From assembly GCF_000720175.1 (NCBI RefSeq), contig NZ_JOIX01000115.1, forward strand, positions 1 to 19,016: a DNA stretch of 19,016 bases, read 5' to 3'. Source of the stretch: Streptomyces sp. NRRL S-337 (GTDB taxonomy: Bacteria; Actinomycetota; Actinomycetes; Streptomycetales; Streptomycetaceae). The first letter of the stretch is position 1, and the number at the start of each line of letters is the position of its first letter. A program made the position numbers and the translations under genes. Shown here in pieces: positions 16,008 through 19,016 of this stretch. The notes beneath the pieces were generated by a model that was not told the DNA's origin, made no database searches, and saw nothing but the letters and a program-made list of their open reading frames with translations.

Positions 16008-16205
16008 TCACCACAGGTCACCTTCCGCGCTCCGCTGCTCCCGCGTCCGGACCACCCTCAGGCTTTCGAGGTCTGCAATCGGCCATTCCCGGCGCCCGGC
16101 ACACCGGAGGTAGGGAATGCCCTTCCTGATGTCCGTCACGATTGCAGAGCGACCAGCCTCGTACTCGACCTCATCGCCGACTTCGGGCCCGTGACCGGCG
16201 CTCAT
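16008..16205 (-). CDS. 65-aa protein, probable small beta-barrel (SH3-like), unknown function
   Basis: Not a family I can name, but it resembles small proteins found beside XRE-type regulators in Streptomyces. The pattern VGDEVEYEAG (9-18), AIVTDIRKGIPYLRC (21-35), REWPIADLESLRVV (39-52) suggests short beta strands as in SH3-like or KOW folds. The ATG overlaps the stop of the 69-aa gene as ATGA, which supports both as real coupled genes. A much longer open frame to 16559 exists but its extra part is antisense-like sequence with no such overlap, so I rejected it. It precedes the peptide gene by 91 bases on the same strand and may belong to the same transcript. Confidence 0.65.
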   Translation of the reverse strand: MSAGHGPEVGDEVEYEAGRSAIVTDIRKGIPYLRCAGRREWPIADLESLRVVRTREQRSAEGDLW

Positions 16206-16411
16206 CGGGGCACCGATTCCAGCGCCGCCTTCCGCTTCGCAATGGCCCGCTCCAGCTGGAGGGCATACAGCTCCATCTGCCCCGGGTCCATGACGAGAAT
16301 GGCGGGCTCTGCAACGCCGTGGTGGTGATGAACGGTCACGGGCAGGCCGGCCTGATGTGCTCGGCTGTCGTAGACGACGTCTCGTCGGTCGGGCGTGATG
16401 TGTGAGATCAC
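16202..16411 (-). CDS. 69-aa protein with a four-His run, unknown function
   Basis: No recognised family. The 69-aa product has HHHH in the segment TVHHHHGVAEPAILVMDPGQ (26-45) and a predicted charged helix at the end (about 46-69, QMELYALQLERAIAKRKAALE), which could form a coiled coil. The GTG start is preceded by GGAG seven bases away. It is the first gene of the minus-strand run 69 aa - 65 aa - peptide - PIMT, ends in an ATGA overlap with the 65-aa gene, and is divergent from the XRE regulator. Its length and coupling support it as a real gene. A role in the peptide pathway is only suggested by position. Confidence 0.65.
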   Translation of the reverse strand: MISHITPDRRDVVYDSRAHQAGLPVTVHHHHGVAEPAILVMDPGQMELYALQLERAIAKRKAALESVPR

Positions 16412-16596
16412 GGTGTAACTCCTCGAAGGATCGGGGGAAGAGCCCGCCAGCCGCTCTCACGGGACTGGTGCTCACACCATCAAGGGAACCGCGATGACCC
16501 GCGCAACTCCACGGCATCCATGAGGCAGTCTTGAGGCACACCCGATGCACACGGTGCACCTCACCGAAGAGCGGGACGGGCGAGAAGGGGGTCGGC
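16412..16596. promoter_or_regulatory. Divergent intergenic region with operator-like repeats
   Basis: This 185-base region separates the minus-strand peptide run from the XRE regulator. It contains an inverted repeat TGGTG-CTCA-CACCA (16466-16479) and a direct repeat TGAGGCA at 16521-16527 and 16532-16538, an 11-base period that places both copies on one face of the helix. A palindrome GGTGCACC lies at 16553-16560. These are candidate sites for the adjacent HTH protein. I could not place either promoter reliably. Confidence 0.4.
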
Positions 16597-17850
16597 GTGG
16601 GTCTTGCTGAACGACGGAAGGCCCTGGGCTACAGTCAGGAAACGTTGGCTCACGCACTCGGCGTCGACCGCACAACGGTCGGCCGCTGGGAGAACGGAAA
16701 GACCGAGCCTCAGCCCCAGTTACGACCGAAACTGGCCGAGGTGCTGCGCCTCGACCTTGGCGAACTTGACGTTCTGGTGGCCCAGCCACATGCCTCCCCC
16801 CAGGAGTCCGCAGGGTTACCACCCCGCGATCACGACGGCTCTAGGGACACCGACGACATGATCCGACGCGAATTTCTCCGTGCCGTGGCTATGACCGGCG
16901 CGCTGTCAGCTCTCCCCGTTGAAGAAGCGGACGCACTCGAAAGCGGAACACGTCGGCGATCCGCGGCCAGCTTCCTGCGTATGAACGACCACCTCTGGCA
17001 GGTGTACCAGCTCGCCCGTACAAAGGGGTCGGTCCTACCGGTTGTTCGTGACCAGTTGGACGCGCTCAACGCGGCTCTCGATGAGCGATCGGGCAGGGAG
17101 GGGCGTGCACTGTGCGGTGCTGCGGGTGAGCTGTTCCAGCTCGCCGGTGAGCTAGCTTTTGACAACAACCGCTACACAGACGCGGCGGCCTCCTACACAC
17201 TCGCTGCGACAGCCAGTAAAGAGGCCGGTGCGTATGACCTCTGCGCATCTGCACTCGTGCGACTTGCCTATGTCGACGTGTACGAAAGTCGGTACCGACA
17301 AGCTGCCGAAATCCTTTCTGCTGCTGAAAAAGTCGCCAGGCGTGGAGACAGCACCCTGCCCACGCGGTATTGGATTGCTTCGGTCAAAGCAGAAGCCCAG
17401 GCAGGGCTGGGCAACTTGACCGCGTGCGAGCAGGAACTCGACACGGCCGAGAAGGTGCTGGACCTTGGCCCTGGTCGCATGAAGGGTTGGCTTCGTTTCG
17501 ACGGCTCACGACTGGCCGAGGAACGAGGAGCCCGCTATGTACAGCTGGGACGTCTCGACCTTGCCGAGAAGGCCTTGACCGCCGCCCTGGAGCAGGACGA
17601 CCTCGCCGAGGGGCAGTCATTTCGCCGCCGTGGCGCCGTGCTGGCCGATCTTGCTGCAATCGGCGCCAAGCGCCGCGACTGCGACCAGCTCCTCGCCTTC
17701 GGCAGCGAGGCCGTGCGACTCGCTCGTGTGTCCTCGTCGGGGTACGTCGCCCATAGACTCCACGGGCTACGAGCTGAGTTCGGCCCTCTGGTCAGGGATG
17801 CCCGTGTGGCTGAGCTGAAGGCGGAGATGGACGCATTGAGCATGACCTGA
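16597..17850 (+). CDS. XRE-family HTH regulator with C-terminal TPR-like region
   Basis: DNA-binding regulator of a type common in Streptomyces. The 417-aa protein has an HTH_3 domain at about 2-57; GYSQETLAHALGVDRTTVGRW (11-31) is the helix-turn-helix. A variable linker follows, then a MIRREFLRAVAMTGALSAL segment at 88-106 that looks like a twin-arginine signal but is frequent in cytoplasmic members. The remainder (about 125-415) is helical and TPR-like, with Ala/Leu-rich repeats, probably sensing a peptide or small molecule. The GTG at 16597 is chosen because AGGGGG precedes it by five bases and the HTH starts at once; an upstream ATG at 16531 adds a basic stretch outside the domain. It is divergent from the peptide run and likely controls it, itself, or both. 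Codon bias is weaker than in the core genes. Confidence 0.87.
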   Translation: MGLAERRKALGYSQETLAHALGVDRTTVGRWENGKTEPQPQLRPKLAEVLRLDLGELDVLVAQPHASPQESAGLPPRDHDGSRDTDDMIRREFLRAVAMTGALSALPVEEADALESGTRRRSAASFLRMNDHLWQVYQLARTKGSVLPVVRDQLDALNAALDERSGREGRALCGAAGELFQLAGELAFDNNRYTDAAASYTLAATASKEAGAYDLCASALVRLAYVDVYESRYRQAAEILSAAEKVARRGDSTLPTRYWIASVKAEAQAGLGNLTACEQELDTAEKVLDLGPGRMKGWLRFDGSRLAEERGARYVQLGRLDLAEKALTAALEQDDLAEGQSFRRRGAVLADLAAIGAKRRDCDQLLAFGSEAVRLARVSSSGYVAHRLHGLRAEFGPLVRDARVAELKAEMDALSMT

Positions 17851-17863
17851 CGAGAGGGTAGGT

Positions 17864-18229
17864 ATGTCACAGGTTGAGGGCGCGCGCCTGTTCCGTGAGG
17901 CATGGATCGCCGGTGTGCGACAGCACTTCCCCGGCGAGCCGAAGCCCGGCTACGTGACTCCTTGGGAGGACACCCCGGACTGGGAGCGCCAGGCTGCGGG
18001 CGCCGTCTACGAGCAAGTGCGCCAGCTGCTGGATGTGAGCGCCGGTCACGCGTCGCGGCTGACCTCCGAGCAGAAGGGCCGATTCGTCGCGACGTGCTGG
18101 ACCGCTCAGATGTTCAAGCACTTCGAGGACCCGAAACCCGGGTACGTGGCGGACTGGAGTGATCTGCCGGAGTGGCAGCAGAAGACTGACGCGGACATCT
18201 TTGAAGCGATCGAAAAGTCGCTGAACTGA
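17864..18229 (+). CDS. 121-aa protein of two tandem copies of a small domain
   Basis: Unnamed family. The 121-aa product is an internal duplication. Copy 1 is about 6-56 and copy 2 about 71-120, each with a W..G/A...HF stretch, the shared PKPGYV..W.D.P.W block (26-40 and 90-104), and a following helix (VYEQVRQLL / IFEAIEKSL). The two copies share the block well but differ elsewhere, so the duplication is old. A short linker (57-70) joins them. The ATG is 13 bases after the XRE stop, with GAGAGGG upstream, so it is in an operon with the regulator. Homologues with one copy may exist; I recall similar short proteins beside Streptomyces XRE genes but not their function. A partner or modulator of the regulator is a reasonable guess. 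Confidence 0.8.
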   Translation: MSQVEGARLFREAWIAGVRQHFPGEPKPGYVTPWEDTPDWERQAAGAVYEQVRQLLDVSAGHASRLTSEQKGRFVATCWTAQMFKHFEDPKPGYVADWSDLPEWQQKTDADIFEAIEKSLN

Positions 18230-18282
18230 GGACGGCGCAGGTCATCTGGCCTGGTTACTGCACAGCAGAGAGTGAGACAGCG

Positions 18283-18309
18283 CCTCCGTACGGCGACGCC
18301 GTACGGAGG
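18283..18309. terminator. Strong bidirectional terminator hairpin
   Basis: Perfect 12-bp stem (CCTCCGTACGGC / GCCGTACGGAGG) with a GAC loop. It sits 54 bases after the 121-aa gene stop and about 100 bases from the convergent DUF6879 gene stop, so it can end both transcripts. Confidence 0.7.
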
Positions 18310-18351
18310 GGCTCGTCCGCCGCGACGGCCCGGGCCCGCGCGCTGCCCTTG

Positions 18352-18384
18352 AGGCAGCTGCCCACGGTCTGCAAGCAGCTGCCT
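18352..18384. repeat. Second inverted repeat in the convergent gap
   Basis: Ten-base arms AGGCAGCTGC and GCAGCTGCCT separated by 13 bases. It lies 25 bases from the DUF6879 gene stop and could serve as that gene's own terminator. Each arm holds the CAGCTG palindrome. Confidence 0.45.
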
Positions 18385-18408
18385 GGACAATGAGGAGATT
18401 GCCATGGG

Positions 18409-18927
18409 TCAGACGGGCTTGTACTCCTCGTGCGGGATGGCTCGCTCCCACACCGCTTCGAATGCCAGACTCACGAACTCAGTGACAGCTCGTTCGGTGC
18501 GCCATTCTCGGTCGACTACGTCGCCTGCACCTGAGAAGTACGTGAACAGGACTGACCTTTTGTCGAACATCCACAGGTCAGTTCCGGGGAGCGGAATGTC
18601 AGCGGCCTTGCGGCGGGGAAGCCATCGGACCAGCTCGCCTGCCGCAAGGTTGGCGAATGACATCTCGTGCTCGTACCGGATGTAGTCGGTTACCGGCTCC
18701 GAGACGATGCGAGCTCGCCTGATGACGACTCCGCGCGCTGCCGTCTCAGTCACCAGGTCACCCCACGATCCCCAGTAGTCCGGCAGCTTCGTCGGGTCGT
18801 TGTCGTACCGGTGGCCGGCTCGCCAACGTGCGAACTCGGGATCATCTGGCGTGTAGATGTCGCGCATCTCCAAATGCACGGCGGAGTGCTGCGCCTTGGC
18901 GAGCCCTTCACGTACGGGGTACTTCAC
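18409..18927 (-). CDS. DUF6879-family protein
   Basis: Function unknown. The 172-aa product matches the actinobacterial family I know as DUF6879, which often sits near XRE regulators and DUF397 proteins. Characteristic stretches are AVHLEMRDIYTPDDPEFARW (16-35), GVVIRRARIVSEPVTDYIRYEH (66-87), the VRWLPRRKA block (about 100-108), a GTDLWMFD block (about 115-122) and the C-terminal FEAVWERAIPHEEY (about 156-169). Length is typical. The GTG start has GGAGG about eight bases upstream. It converges on the XRE/121-aa pair. Any partner genes upstream of it lie beyond the contig end. Confidence 0.85.
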   Translation of the reverse strand: MKYPVREGLAKAQHSAVHLEMRDIYTPDDPEFARWRAGHRYDNDPTKLPDYWGSWGDLVTETAARGVVIRRARIVSEPVTDYIRYEHEMSFANLAAGELVRWLPRRKAADIPLPGTDLWMFDKRSVLFTYFSGAGDVVDREWRTERAVTEFVSLAFEAVWERAIPHEEYKPV

Positions 18928-18993
18928 CGTCTCCGTCCTCCGGTCGAGGGATGTACTTCAGCATCACGGGGTGGGTGGTGGGCGGGGGTGGTG
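18908..18993 (-). CDS. Possible 3' end of a gene cut by the contig end
   Basis: On the minus strand a frame is open from the contig edge to a TGA at 18908-18910, overlapping the start of the DUF6879 gene by 20 bases. It would encode a Pro-rich stretch, then MLKYIPRPEDGDGEVPRT. It may be the tail of an upstream coupled gene, or just a short random open frame or an 18-aa leader from the ATG at 18964. There is too little sequence to decide. Confidence 0.25.
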
Positions 18994-19016
18994 CTGTCTC
19001 TTATACACATCTCCGA
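18994..19016. other. Nextera/Tn5 adapter sequence (artefact)
   Basis: CTGTCTCTTATACACATCT (18994-19012) is the 19-base Tn5 mosaic end used in Illumina Nextera libraries. The next four bases, CCGA, match the start of the Nextera read-2 adapter tail. This is untrimmed library sequence, not genomic DNA, and it marks the right border as a contig end. Confidence 0.95.

Noticed and set aside
16206..16559. N-terminal extension of the 65-aa frame to 183 codons
   Set aside because: The extension covers the 69-aa gene in a different frame and the regulator's upstream region; the ATGA overlap at 16202-16205 marks the natural start.
16860..16920. Twin-arginine-like segment (RREFLRAVAMTGALSAL) inside the XRE regulator as an export signal
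   Set aside because: It is internal, after a DNA-binding domain. Similar segments occur in many cytoplasmic XRE/TPR regulators, and an export role would not make sense.
18404..18685. Plus-strand 93-codon frame preceded by GAGGAG six bases before its ATG
   Set aside because: The ribosome binding site is good, but apart from its first bases the frame is antisense to the DUF6879 gene and its codon use is random-looking. It could be the start of an older gene replaced here, but I cannot support that.

Overview
This window looks like chromosomal DNA from Streptomyces or a very close actinomycete. Base composition is strongly GC-biased with G/C at third codon positions, GTG starts and 4-base GTGA/ATGA gene overlaps are common, and the left half has the gene set I remember from Streptomyces chromosomes around rpfB-rsmA-ispE, rsmI and pmt. 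The last 23 bases are not genomic: they are the Tn5 mosaic end plus the first bases of an Illumina Nextera adapter. The right border is therefore a contig end.

Layout. (1) 1-137: non-coding edge with two small repeat pairs. (2) 138-3084, minus strand: rpfB-rsmA-ispE operon, each junction a GTGA overlap, with a readable promoter upstream. (3) 3226-5753, minus strand: tatD, a zinc-ribbon protein with a hairpin beside its ribosome binding site, a 282-bp lower-GC gap, then rsmI. (4) 5864-10491, plus strand: protein O-mannosyltransferase with a leaderless-type start, a penicillin-binding protein closed by a perfect palindromic terminator, a 48-codon remnant of a YbaK-like gene coupled to an EamA permease. 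(5) 10518-11723, minus strand: serine beta-lactamase-fold hydrolase. (6) 11830-14463, minus strand: a CbiM(PDGLE)-CbiQ-CbiO metal importer, with no cobalamin riboswitch in its leader but a close match to the nickel regulator (Nur) box, so nickel is the more likely substrate. (7) 14607-18927: an accessory region with less biased codon use.

The accessory region holds the most interesting locus. A minus-strand run encodes a 69-aa protein, a 65-aa protein, a 44-aa Gly/Pro/Asp-rich peptide and a 392-aa relative of protein L-isoaspartyl methyltransferase (PIMT). The peptide has no Cys or Ser, carries three Asp-Gly and two Asn-Gly pairs, and shares a GTGA overlap with the PIMT gene. No ATP-grasp or lanthipeptide enzyme is visible. 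This fits a minimal precursor-plus-PIMT RiPP locus, in which the methyltransferase would drive aspartimide or isoaspartate formation. That reading is inference. A divergent XRE/TPR regulator and a 121-aa protein made of two tandem copies of one small domain follow, then a convergent DUF6879 gene across a strong two-way hairpin.

The core genes serve isoprenoid supply, rRNA methylation, spore or cell-wall remodelling and envelope glycosylation. The accessory genes form a small self-contained peptide-modification and regulation module.
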